From positions 156,609,432 to 156,673,431 of the forward strand of contig CM023451.1 of NCBI GenBank assembly GCA_013339765.2: a stretch of 64,000 nt of DNA, given 5' to 3'. This DNA is from Haemaphysalis longicornis (lineage: Eukaryota; Arthropoda; Arachnida; Ixodida; Ixodidae). The notes under the pieces were generated by a model, which searched no databases, had not been told where the DNA came from, and saw only the letters and a program-made list of their open reading frames with translations. This document shows positions 24,547 through 34,560 of this stretch, in pieces (positions within the stretch are counted from its first letter, which is position 1; each line of letters begins with the position of its first letter). Made by a program: the position numbers and the translations under genes.

Positions 24547-24745
24547 TTAGCTAGGTCGTGGCTCGAATGAAAGGCTAAACAGAAAAAAATAAAAAGTTTA
24601 ACTAATTAGAAATTTGAGATTACATATACATCAGGACAGAGGAGCCCGAGAAGAAAACGTCTTACACGGTGCATTGTCGTAGGGCTTCCCACTGCGCGAA
24701 GCACGTACACGGGAGAGAGCGAAACGGGACGTACGCACTCGCGTT
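24547..24745 (+). repeat. 200-bp direct repeat, right copy
   Basis: This is the partner of 21992-22190, with scattered substitutions and short indels. Translated on the minus strand, both copies give similar peptides around PTT(V/M)HR(F/V)RRFL. It lies upstream (in minus orientation) of the SAP-like frame, where a promoter or 5' LTR would be expected. Confidence 0.8.
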
Positions 24746-25199
24746 TTGAATCCCCCGGGCTGAATCGCGGGGCAGTTGGCCAGTTGTAGAGAGGGCGCAT
24801 TATGTACATGAAGCTACTTAACGGCGACCCCAGTAGCTCCCATGTGTACAGCGGGGCGTGATATTAAGTTGCAATAATGAATTATCTTTATGACAACACA
24901 GACAGACAGACTGACAGGCCAAATTGTCGCGCTCAAGTGGCCAAAGAAAGACTATCGTCTTTAAACCCCTCTGGAAAGAGACGCTGCCGCCGCTGTTCCG
25001 AATTCTGCGAACATTGCGCAACCGTACCCCTCGCAACCGCCGCCAGCCCGCAAAGTAAGAGATAAACAGAAAGACGAAAACCGGCTAGCGCGCGAAAAGC
25101 CAAAGAGGGAGGTCCCGCCGCGAAAAAGGGACAGGACGGGCGCTACGCGTCGTTGTGTCTATTTCCGTTAACAGCTAGGCCAAAACCCACACGGGTCTG

Positions 25200-25918
25200 A
25201 TCTTTTACTAATTTTTCTATGCGTGTGTGTGCGGTTAACCAGAGCGCCCGACACAAATTTGCTCACCTGGCGACGCGCCGACGGCGGGCCCGATTCGCGC
25301 CTCGGTCAGCCAGCCCGCGGCAGACGTGCCGCAACTGGCGGCACACGGCGCCGCCGAGTCTACTCTCCTTTTCCCATCGAGACGGCCGCACCAAATCATG
25401 CTTGGGACGACCGGCCCGCAAAAGACACGCAGCGACGAGTAGACTCTGGAGACGGCGCCGCGAGTCGCCTCCCCTTTCCCATTCGGCTCGGCTGACGCAA
25501 TCACTTCGCCTGCATTCGCCGGATTCAAACTGCGGCCAGTGATAGTCCTGATTGGAAAGATTCGAACTGCACGCGGCTGCGGCGGAACCCGGGGGTATAA
25601 AACCAGCCCTGAAGCACGGCTGTGCGCGGCATTTCATCGGAGGCACTGAGTTGAGAAGTGCCTTTGTGCGAGCCATGTAACGCTCTTTCTACCTTTGTAT
25701 ATATTGTATATGAATGCAGCTTAAAATCACCGTCAGCTCGACAACTTCATCGCTCTCCTCTGCGCCGCGTCGATGGCGGACTGAGCAGGGCAACGTCGCA
25801 ACATCTATGCATCTGTATTGTTAACCTGTGGCTTTTGTATCTATGTTGTACAACGCGCCCTTATGTAACACCCCCTGTGGGGTCTTTAAGGAAATAAAGT
25901 GAAGTGAATCGAACAGTG
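25200..25918 (+). mobile_element. LTR-like block (TATA box, poly(A) signal), probable solo LTR
   Basis: A CpG-rich upstream part with duplicated CCTTTTCCCATCGA/CCTTTCCCATTCGG motifs is followed by GGGGGTATAAAACCAGCCC (TATAAAA at 25596-25602), an initiator-distance region, a CCCC-TGT-GGGG hairpin and AATAAA at 25893-25898. It closes with AACAGTGGTGACTGAGC, reminiscent of an LTR end plus start of a primer-binding site. This order (U3, TATA, R, poly(A), U5) suits a Ty3/gypsy LTR. No flanking pol is present, so it would be a solo LTR or truncated copy. A host promoter is the alternative. The 5' boundary is a guess. Confidence 0.5.
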
Positions 25919-25967
25919 GTGACTGAGCTAGAATGGCCCAGTCCCAACTGTGCGTGTGTGTGTTCGG

Positions 25968-25987
25968 GGGGGGGGGGGGGGGGGGGG
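25968..25987. repeat. Poly(G) run
   Basis: About 20 consecutive G residues follow a short GT repeat. Homopolymers of this length are unstable and error-prone in sequencing, so the exact length is unreliable. Confidence 0.95.
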
Positions 25988-27454
25988 CGTGAACTGCAGT
26001 CGAGGGCCGCAGGGCACCCAGTTGCTGCCGGTACTTGGCAGCCGTTACAGCAGCGTAGAACTGCTCTGCCGTGCTTTGTGTACTCGAGAACAAAGTTTGT
26101 AGACGCGTTTTTCGGAGGCGTGATAGCTTGCACTGACGTCACTGTATTGCCGTGTTGGTGGGGTTTGGGTTTCAGTGGAAAACTGCAGCTCCTATCTCAG
26201 CAACGCGGATGAAGCTGACAGGATCGATCAAAAAGTGCGGTGACGTCGTTATGTGCAATCCACATGTTTTACGAGACGTTCCAAGATGCGAGCTTAAGCG
26301 ACAATCCCGGCGTCTGGCGTTGGCGTTCATCAATTCAAAACAATTCCTTCACGAGGCATCTCACAGTGCGAGCTTAAACTCGGCGGTATAGTTGCTAGCG
26401 AGGGGTGGTCACCCCGCCTGTAAACAGTAGTGAAGGTAGGGGAATAACAACCACCGAAATTCACCATCATCGTCAGCGCCCTCATTACACGGTGGCATAA
26501 ACGAGAAGCGGCGAATCGGGTTGCCACTCGAAAGTAAAGCCATTCGAAAGCAAAACGCTCCTCCAGCGGCAAGATGACAGAGCTCTTCGACAAAATATGC
26601 GAGGTTTAAAAAAGGCGCCGCACGCGTTGAACTGGATATTATGATGTCCGATTCACAACTCACAAACGTGCTTAGGTGTACTCGGATATTTTATTTCCAT
26701 TGCTGGGGCAAATTCCACCGCCGCGCCTGCACGCCGTAGTGCACGGTGGGGCATATGCTCACTTGGAAATGGCACTACACGAGACCATATTACCAGCGAA
26801 CTGAGCAAAATGTTTCAAAAACGGGAACCTAATCAAAACCATATGGGCGCACGTAGCATCAGCCAAACTGTCTCTTGAATACGCACAGCGAACGTTACAA
26901 AACCAGGCATTCGGTTTGACGCGAGTTACGTAAAATTAACTGCGACTGTTGAAATGACGGTTCGGCTCACGAAACGACTACACAGCGTGACATGCGTTCT
27001 ACGGAAAACCTTCTGAAGACCGTAAAAAGAGGACTTCAGTACGCCTAGTTCGTGGGCGTTGTTAGCAGCCTCCACCGCCGCCTCTCCCCTAAACATTGGA
27101 AGGGAGCAAGCGCAATGAAGCCGCCACGCGTTCACAGGCCGCGTCAACAAAAATACTGCGGCAGTCAACAAGTCCCATCATAGAAGAGCAACTGCGGGCC
27201 GCGTTCCCGCCGGGCCCTCACCACCTCCTTTTTCCCCTTCATTCACCCGTGACCCCCTTTGCGAGCGACCGCCGAAAAAAAAAAAACGCTTACAGCGCCA
27301 AACATGGACCGGGAAAGGAGGGAGGTGCAGTTTCGTTGTCTAATTTTACCATCCTTGACAGTGTAAGCTGCACAGCGGCACCGACTAAATGTTTTGCGAC
27401 TCGTACACGCGCGTCGGACTCGAGCTCGTGTAAAACTTGTTTGCACTACGGTAC
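25988..27454. other. Insertion core, unassigned part
   Basis: No domain is recognisable in any frame. Short frames of 80-100 codons overlap on both strands. The minus frames at 26330-26663 and the plus frame at 27096-27560 have no family resemblance, and the latter runs into the palindromic array. No transposase signature was seen. Confidence 0.4.
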
Positions 27455-27870
27455 TCAGGGAGTGCATATACTCATGAATACACAGTACTCAGGAGTACAC
27501 AGTATTCATGAGTACTGTACTCATGAGTGCTGTGTACTCATGAGTACCGTATACTCATGAGTACTGATACTCATGAGTACTGTGTATTCATGAGTACTGT
27601 GTACTCAGAGTACTGTGTCTCGTGAGTACTCATACTCATTAGTACTCAAACTCATGAGTACTCATACTCATGAATACTGCACTCATGAGTACTCATACTC
27701 ATGAGTAGTGTACTCATGAGTACTGTACTCACGAGTAGTGGACTTACCCCTGTACTCACTCGTCATCGTACTCACTGTTTTTTTTCTGGGTGTGTGATCA
27801 CTCATCATCATACTCACCTCGTGAGTTTGAGTACAAATGAGTACAAATGAGTGTACTCACGTGTGAGTAC
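27455..27870. repeat. Right subterminal array of TACTC/GAGTA palindromes
   Basis: The array holds about two dozen copies of ACTCATGAGTACTG-like units, spaced mainly 15-25 bases, with the perfect palindrome TACTCATGAGTA recurring. It then decays toward GTGAGTTTGAGTACAAATGA and the terminus. Read in reverse complement, it mirrors the left array, including ACTCATTTGTACTC-type units close to the end. Confidence 0.88.
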
Positions 27871-29925
27871 GCCGACCTATGATAAACACGCACATGCACA
27901 CACAGACACATCAGCAGTTAAAGATCTGGACGTCTGGAATATGGAAATTAGACGCTGCAGTCCTTCGTGGTGTACGCCGGCATGCACACTGGCCAGCGAG
28001 GTAATACACTGGCGTGTGCTACGCCGTTGGGGCTAAAGCTGCTCAGGTTGTCAGGAAAAATCCCGGAACCCCGCCCCTTTTTTTCTGTTTACATTAGAAA
28101 GAGGCACAGCAGTCTGTATTCAAACCATCAACCTTGTTTTCAGTTATGCAACACCTTAGCCACATAGCCACTGTGCTGCGTGCGGCTGTGTCGGCAAAGG
28201 AACGTACGCCGACACGCGCGCACATTTCACACAATGAAAACACCTTTGCCAATCCCTTCGAAACGTTGGCTCCTTCTGAATATAGCAGTAGTATTATACA
28301 GGCTATGTCTGTATAGGGGCGTCTTACAGACTATGGTGTGGAGAGCCATTTATTAGATTTTGTCATTCATAGAGCCCCAGAAGGCTCACGTTCGCTATGC
28401 ACCGCCTCAATATTTCGGTCTCATAAGTAATGTCCACGGATGCACTGGTATTTTACATGTAATAACTACACGGAAGAATCGGGTAACAATTTGAACGGTT
28501 GAAGAATCAATGGAGATAAGGTCAATGGAGACATTTAAGCGCTCACCCAACTTACGCTCGCCTTCTCTTGATGTCCAAAAAAAGAGCGCTATTGCTCCAC
28601 CAGTTATGTCATCACCCCTACAAGCCCGCCTCGGAGTCTTTTATAGTAACCTGGGTTGCGGCAATTGAAACTTCCAGTCGCATCTCCGTAATACCTAGCA
28701 CAGTATTTTTGTTCCTTCTTATTTATTCAATCTCGGGTTGCTGGTTTTATACATGGAACCCTCGTCTGAATAAAATTATTACTGCAGAACCTTTCTTTGT
28801 ATAATAGTATTAATTTGTAACTGCATTTTTATTCGTTAATATTATATAGAAATCATGAACGTGAATTCCCAGTGTTGACGTTTCTATCACAAATTCGAGC
28901 TATAAAAAGCGACGTCGAGTGGTCCATGCCGCATATCAAAACTGCATGTTTTACTGTCCGCTGAAGTCACTGGGAGCTCACACCATGCCTCTCACTACCG
29001 TTAGAAAAGCTGAACAAGCAGATGGAAGGCAATACTGTATAGAAAAGCAGATCGCAAGAATGAAAGTATAGAGTAATACGATACGTTACCTAATAAAAAA
29101 TAGTAAAAGCAGTAGAACGAAGAGTTTCCTCCCACTGCGTCTTTTTTAAGCTGCAGCCGGAATATTAGTAATGACCGACATGGCCCATAACTATTACGGC
29201 TGCCGCCTTGCGGATTGACTCTATTGACATCGGTTCGGCAAGCTTCCAAAGCACGAACGCTCTCAACGGCCAATCGCTTGTCGGAAGATTGCGGGGGGCT
29301 ACAGCCTATTAGGTCCGCGTCTAGAGAAGCAACACCAGTCTCCACCTGCGTCGAGAAAATGGCCGTTGGTGGCTGATCGACCACACGAATGGGCAGAAAA
29401 CACGTCGACGACCACAGACACGACTGACGTCCGTTGCTATGTGAACGCCGGAAACAAACACGTGCGACGGCTAAGAGATTGGCACGCAGGAAAACATCAC
29501 GACGATAAAAAGACGCATTGGAGGCTCTGCTTTGGGTTTTGTAGGGAATGTCAGGGAGCGATTTTTTTTCGCGCCGAGCATAAACGTCAACGGGCTCAAA
29601 AAATCAATGGCGCTGATACTTTGGTCGCTCTGAATGCGGAGCACGGGTGAGATGAAGGGCCCATAGATTCCAACGGGGCGGAGCAGCCGGACAGGTCTAT
29701 GAATTCTTCTATCGCGTTCCTTATTCGTTTTTATTTGTTGTAGCTCTGAACTCCTACGGAAACATTTGGGGGCACACAAGTGTGGTTTGTGGACTGCTCC
29801 AAACTAGCTGACAGAGAACTGAGTTTCGCCCATAGGTCGTTGGAAGACACCGCAAACATTGCGAGGTGCTCAAAGTACCACTCTAAAATTAATTGCGTGT
29901 AATATATATATATTATTATATATAT

Positions 29926-30445
29926 CAAAGTTGGCAGTCCTTATTGCCAGTGCTGTTTGGCGCTTTTTAACAGTGTTTTATAGTGCCCGAATGAGGTATG
30001 ATTGCCTTTTTTTTATGCAAGAATAAATAATTGAAAATTCAAGTCGGGAAAAAATGCGCCCGTTTTTTCCGCTGGAATGCCTTTGCTATCCCCGACTTCC
30101 GACCACGTCTACGTGCGGCCGCTGGGAAAAGACGTTCTACGTCTTCCCCGCGGTGGTCGGGGCGGCGCTAGTTGACCGGGCCTCTGAGCAGTCGTAAAAT
30201 ACAAAACCCCTCGGTATAGTCGAGAGGGGAGTCGCCGCGGAACTAGCTCAATGGTAGAGCACCGCACGCGTTATGCGGAGGTTGTGGGTTCGTTTCCCGC
30301 TTCCGAAAAAAACGGCGCATTTTTTCTCGACTTGACATTTTCAATTATTTATTCTGCATAAAAAAAGGCAATCATACCTCATTCGGCACTATAAAACACT
30401 GTTAAAAAAGCGCCAAACAGCACTGGCAATAGGACTGCAACTTTG
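29926..30445. mobile_element. Foldback/MITE element with ~140-bp inverted repeats
   Basis: The left arm (29926-30065) and right arm (30303-30445) are long imperfect inverted repeats. Both read from the outside CAAAGTTG-CAGTCCT-ATTGCCAGTGCTG, then GGCGCTTTTT-AACAGTG, GAATGAGGTATGATTGCC, AATAAATAATTGAAAAT and AAAAAATGCGCCG-TTTTTT. Outer flanks are TA-rich, compatible with a TA duplication (TA|TCAAAG...CTTTGA|TA), but the local TA microsatellite makes this ambiguous. The 235-bp core contains short GC-rich hairpins and a tRNA-like sequence and has no coding capacity, so the element is non-autonomous. It sits exactly at the end of duplicate copy 2. Confidence 0.88.
30237..30307 (+). tRNA. tRNA-like sequence inside the foldback element (pseudogene)
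   Basis: The A box (TAGCTCAATGGTAGAGC) and a near-B box (GGTTCGTTTCC) are present. The D stem GCTC/GAGC, the anticodon stem CCGCA/TGCGG and the T stem GTGGG/CCCGC all pair. The acceptor is imperfect: GCGGAAC against TTCCGAA pairs only after a one-base shift. The seven-base anticodon loop is CGCGTTA and lacks the invariant U33, so it should not decode normally. I read it as a tRNA-derived module that may provide an internal Pol III promoter. From memory, similar tRNA-like sequences with this loop recur in tick genomes, but I cannot check that here. Confidence 0.65.
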
Positions 30446-30494
30446 ATATGTGTCCTTACGGAATCCCTCGTCCCGTACGTCTCTGTTCGACTAC

Positions 30495-30590
30495 AATATA
30501 TATATATATATATATATATAGATATATATAATTATATATATATATATCTCTATATATCTAGATATCTATATATTATATATATATATCAGG
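30495..30590. repeat. AT-dinucleotide tract
   Basis: An interrupted (TA)n run with GATATATA and CTCTATATA variants immediately follows unique sequence downstream of the foldback element. No other feature is present. Confidence 0.9.
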
Positions 30591-32656
30591 ATGTTCTGGA
30601 ATCTCTGCGCTCGACCTGAGCTCGCTAGCCTGTCGCTCTCTGCGGGATTAGTTTTATAAACCGGTGCCCGACGACTCCGGGCCTGTGCCTCCCAATATAT
30701 ATAATTTCTGGCGACTAAGTTGGCTAATTTGCATATGCCAGCAATTGTAGGGACCAACGTAACCCGAGGATAACCCCGTCTGGATGGCATTTTATTTTGC
30801 CGGGAATTGCTGGTAACAGGTTAATTCCGAGGCAGAATATAAACATTTGCATTCGTAAGATTTCTCACGAATGCCCCGATTACGATAAAGCGTTTTATAA
30901 ATTACTATTACGAAAATAATTGTCCCGACAGAGCAACAGCAAGACGTGCTCGTTTCAAAAACATAAAATAAGGGCCTTGGAAATAAAGACGACAGAAAGT
31001 ACACTCCATTAACTGCGGCTGCGACTCAGTCGACACGATGCCTTCTGGATCTCCTCGTGACTTTCTTTCAGCCGATAAGAGGGCGACATTTCGGAAGGTC
31101 GATGAATAGAGAATCCTCGCAGTACTACGCCACTTTTGTGGCCAAATATCGACTAGCTCTTTTTTTCAACTTCCACGCGGATAGGAACGACGAAACAGCG
31201 CGGACAGCGGTCGGTGTCACCTATTATTCATCTTGATCGCCTCTTTGAACAACTCCTTTCGCTTTTCGACTTTAACTCTGTACGGCTGCTATCTCCTGCC
31301 CGTACGCAGTTGACGCAATCGCAAAAATCAATGCTTTTATGATAAGTTCCTAATTCGTTCCCTCAGGTTAAAGATATGGTGATTATGTTGACAATGATAA
31401 AGGCCATTTCTTGACCGTGACATTTTTCTTGCCCACGCTTAGGCAAGACTGCGAAAGACTCTGGAAGTGCAAGCAGTCGAAATAACGATTGCATAGCTCA
31501 ACGGTCCCACCAACCAACTTTTTCACTATACTATTACCTTACGTTTAGAATTCATCTGCTTTTTGGTTAGTTAATAATAGATAGTTGGTTATTGAAGGCC
31601 GAGGGCACAAAGCTTTCTGGTAGTTTCTGACTAGGACTGTAAGTAACAAATAAGTTAAACCTAAGGAAAACTGTAAGGACATTCACACAGTTCATAGTGG
31701 TTCATTTTAGGCGGTGAAAGCAAGTTGCTATGTCCATAGAAATATACAGCGTCAGATGGTTGTTGCTGTCATAAAAATCCATCCTGGTCGGAACCTTACC
31801 ACAGCGATGAGCGCGTAGCCTCTGAAGAACTCCCAGTGCAAAGTCAACGTCCTGCTAATCCTTTCAACGAAACCTATACACGCGTGAAATACTACAAAGT
31901 GGGGCGGACTGCTTTAGGCGTTGTCATATTTGTCTGGTTTCTGTAGTGATCTTTGACCTTGAAGAGGCCGTGGAACAATTTCAGGACTCCCGACCACTTA
32001 TTTTAGAACATGGCGAAAAAAAACTTTGTGCCGTCGTGTTAGTGGTAAAAAACATCTGAGCCAAATATGACGAATCTGGGTACAGAACATAGAAATTACA
32101 AAGTCTCTTAAGAGTTTGTTTATACTTTCTTGGTTTTCCGAAATATAAGCACCATTTGTTGCCTGGTGTGACGCCACTGAGACTACGGCTGCTATTTGCC
32201 CGTTTACCGTACCGTGCCCGCACCGCCAGTACCGTTTCCAGTGCTTTCAGTCGGAATGCAAGGCAAGAAAGTTGTATTCATTTCTGGTTCGTGGCCTTTT
32301 TAATGACTGAATTGCAAAAATTTGCCCGTGGTGGACACTTATCCATGTACGCATAGATAGTAATTGGTGCTGCTTGTTTATATTCACAGCTTTCATAAGC
32401 TTTAATCAAGCGCTGCAAAGCCAACCTTTAATGCTGCCTTTTGCTTAAGAGCCTTTTGCTCAAAACTGCCTTTTGCTTAACAAAGAAAAGAGCAGCCACA
32501 CAAGTAATTAGCCCATACACACAGATCAATGACCGTTTTATGTGCATTATTCATTGTTTTTAATGTTATGCTAATAACTATATTTAAACTACGTGCACTC
32601 AAAAATACGACTTTATGAGACGACAAATGACAGGCCACATTCTCTTTTCGTTTCAG
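30591..32656. other. Presumed intron/flank, one promoter-like or LTR-like patch
   Basis: On the minus strand, 30790-30600 holds an octamer-like ATGCAAAT (30727-30734) and a TATA box in GGTTTATAAAACTAA (30653-30658), followed by GC-rich sequence. This could be a solo-LTR or promoter fragment but lacks a recognisable downstream gene. From 30800 to 32640 I see no further gene, repeat or RNA. If the exon at 32657 is real and not first, this stretch is intron. Confidence 0.4.
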
Positions 32657-32730
32657 TATGGATTCGTTCACTGCGCCCTGGAAGATATGGTGCGTGCAAA
32701 GTTCGGTCCAGATGCCTGGGAAAAAGTTCT
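32657..32730 (+). CDS. Soluble guanylate cyclase beta-type, N-terminal H-NOX exon
   Basis: Soluble guanylate cyclase is the cytosolic heterodimeric nitric-oxide (or oxygen) receptor that makes cGMP, and its beta chain begins with the haem-binding H-NOX domain. The exon follows a good acceptor (TCTCTTTTCGTTTCAG) and ends at GTGAGT. It is 74 bases and encodes YGFVHCALEDMVRAKFGPDA then WEKV plus two bases (CT) of the next codon. Beta subunits begin M-Y-G-F-(V/I)-x3-(A/L)-L-x2-(L/M)-V-x4-(F/Y)-G-x2-x-WE-(K/D)-(I/V/L), so this is residues 2-25. The initiator Met must lie in an upstream exon. The haem-ligand His and the cyclase domain are in later exons that I could not find before 64000, so the next intron would exceed 31 kb. 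An atypical or beta2-like member is possible. Confidence 0.78.
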
Positions 32731-33166
32731 GTGAGTATTTTTCAGCTGTGAGGCCCTTTCAGCTCAAATTCTGTGAACCAACGACTGACACTGCTCTCCA
32801 CGCCAAAGACTTGAGATTGTACATTTGTACCCCGCGCATATTGCGAGGTTAAAAATTACATCAGCGCCACTGGCACATGTAGCGAAATGTTCCAAAATAT
32901 AAACGTATACATACAAATACATATACATGTATATGTACGTAAATATTTATATAGAAATCAACACAGTGGTCGATGGTGATTACCGCGCAGCACCGAGCCT
33001 GTTGCAAGCTGGTTATATTTTAACGAATTTTTTTCTGTTGAACAGCATATGTTTCGCCTGAGTTCCGCACCTGTTGTACTGATTTGAAAATTTTAGTATG
33101 TGCCAACGATTCAAACAAACCGGTTTGATTTGTGGAAAAAACTAGGCTTCGGTCAAAACACCAATT
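32731..33166. other. Presumed intron start, unassigned
   Basis: After the GTGAGT donor the sequence becomes AT-rich, with a TACA/TATA-like stretch near 32900-32960. No gene or repeat family was recognised. Confidence 0.4.
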
Positions 33167-34150
33167 AATACAACAATATGGCTACGAAACCCGCCCATCC
33201 GACTACATTCGCCTACAACTAGACTCGCATTGCGAAAATGCTCCAGGTAGACCCATAAATACTGTTTACTTCGGTCTAACCAGTTACGAATAAACCTGTA
33301 AATTGTTGCCAAGATTTGTGAAATTATTGGGTACACAGCAAATTTTTGCGGATGCTTACGTGAGACGTGCGGCAGCTTGACACGCCCGTACCCGCCACTT
33401 GAACGATACAGCGAAGGTTAAGAGAAACTTTGAAGCCTACCAAACGAATACAGATAATCTTATCGAGAGGAAAAAGGGTGTGCACGCTAGTGTGTTGAAA
33501 CAATGGTTATGCCTGCTGTGCAAACGCAAGACATTGTTGGGCATTTCGCCTTTAATGTGAAAAAAAGGCACAGTGGAATTAGCATCCCATTTTCAGGTTC
33601 CCGATGAAATCTAAGTTGCTCCTCGGTAGTGATGGTTGTTACACAAGAGAGATTGATAGTAATACAACAATATGGCTACGAAACCCGCCCATCCGACTAC
33701 ATTCGCCTACAACTAGACTCGCATTGCGAAAATGCTCCAGGTAGAACCATAAATACTGTTTACTTCGGTCAAACCAGTTACGAATAAACCTGTAAATTGT
33801 TGCCAAGATTTGCGAAATCATTGGGTACACAGCAAATTTTTGCGGATGTTTACTTGAGACTTGCGGCAGCTTGACACGCCCGTCCCCGCCACTAAACGAT
33901 ACAGCGAGGTTAAGACGAAACTTTGAAGCCTACCAAACGAATACAAGATAATCTATCGAGAGGAAAAAGGGGGTGCACGACTAGTGTGTTGAAACAATGG
34001 TTATGCTGCTGTGCAAACGCAAGACATTGTTGGGCATTTCGCCTTTAATGTGAAAAAAAAGGCCACAGTGGAATTAGCATCCCATTTTTCAGGTTCCCGA
34101 TGAAATCTAAGTTGCTCCTCGGTAGTGATGGTTGTTACACAAGAGAGATC
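33167..34150 (+). repeat. 494-bp tandem duplication
   Basis: AATACAACAATATGGCTACG at 33167 recurs at 33661. The two units then run in parallel through CGACTACATTCGCCTACAAC, AACGAATACA-GATAATC and TTGTTGGGCATTTCGCC to GTTACACAAGAGAGAT(T/C)GAT. Differences are few and mainly single-base indels. The second unit runs into a TAGA/TA microsatellite. Conserved short minus-strand frames (about 63 codons) are by-products of the duplication. Family unknown. Confidence 0.93.
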
Positions 34151-34159
34151 GATAGATAT

Positions 34160-34193
<34 letters not shown>

Positions 34194-34240
34194 TATATAT
34201 ATTATATATCTATATATATATATATATATATAATATATAT

Positions 34241-34274
<34 letters not shown>

Positions 34275-34302
34275 GAGAGAGGAGAGAGAGAGAGAGAGAG
34301 GC
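34151..34302. repeat. TAGA, TA and GA microsatellite cluster
   Basis: (TAGA)n at about 34155-34188 passes into interrupted (TA)n and then (GA)n ending at about 34300. It separates the tandem duplication from a LINE 3' end on the minus strand. Confidence 0.92.
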
Positions 34303-34560
34303 CGGTGACCATTGCAGCTCGCTGGATGACCTTAGCGTGGACCTCACGGTCCGAACTGCACAACGCCTTCGCCCAGTGGTCTCCGTCTGTGAAAGGGGGA
34401 AAGGGATTTTGGGGGCAGTGGTCTTGGGTATCGAGGGACCCGCAGCTGGGGCACAAAGGGGTGGGGTACAAAGAAGGGTAGATAAGGTGAAGTCGATATC
34501 GGCAGGGGAGTGCGTGTGTCGGGATGAGTCGCCATAGGCGTTCCTCTTCATTGGAGAAGG
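34300..34560 (-). mobile_element. LINE 3' end (I/R1-like), minus strand
   Basis: The minus-strand frame reads LCPSCGSLDTQDHCPQNPFP, then 'DHWAKALCSSDREV' and 'VIQRAAMV'. This is the C-x2-C...H...C-like knuckle with the following W-E/A-L and R-A helices that end I/R1-type LINE proteins, comparable with 8405-8830. It then runs into a GA/TA simple tail at 34300, which would be the 3' terminus. The upstream part of the element is missing, so the copy is strongly 5'-truncated. Confidence 0.68.

Larger units (their letters stand above)
21557..27881. mobile_element. 6.3-kb insertion with CATAGGTCG inverted ends
   Basis: The insertion is defined by comparison with the uninterrupted copy 1. It begins CATAGGTCGC and ends GCCGACCTATG, giving a 9-base perfect inverted terminus. 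The flanking repeats (ATAAAAC left, ATAAACA right) suggest an imperfect target duplication of about 6-8 bases. Just inside each end is a roughly 400-base array of TACTCATGAGTA-like palindromes, in inverted relation. The core holds a 200-bp direct repeat, a decayed SAP-domain frame and an LTR-like block. No transposase is visible, so it would be a non-autonomous DNA transposon carrying nested cargo. The superfamily is not assignable from the ends alone. P-, hAT- or MULE-like classes remain possible. Confidence 0.75.

Noticed and set aside
27455..27870. Palindromic array read as CRISPR or telomere
   Set aside because: Unit spacing is irregular, units are self-complementary and the mirror array at 21590 shows it is a subterminal transposon region. 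It lacks a G-strand telomere motif.
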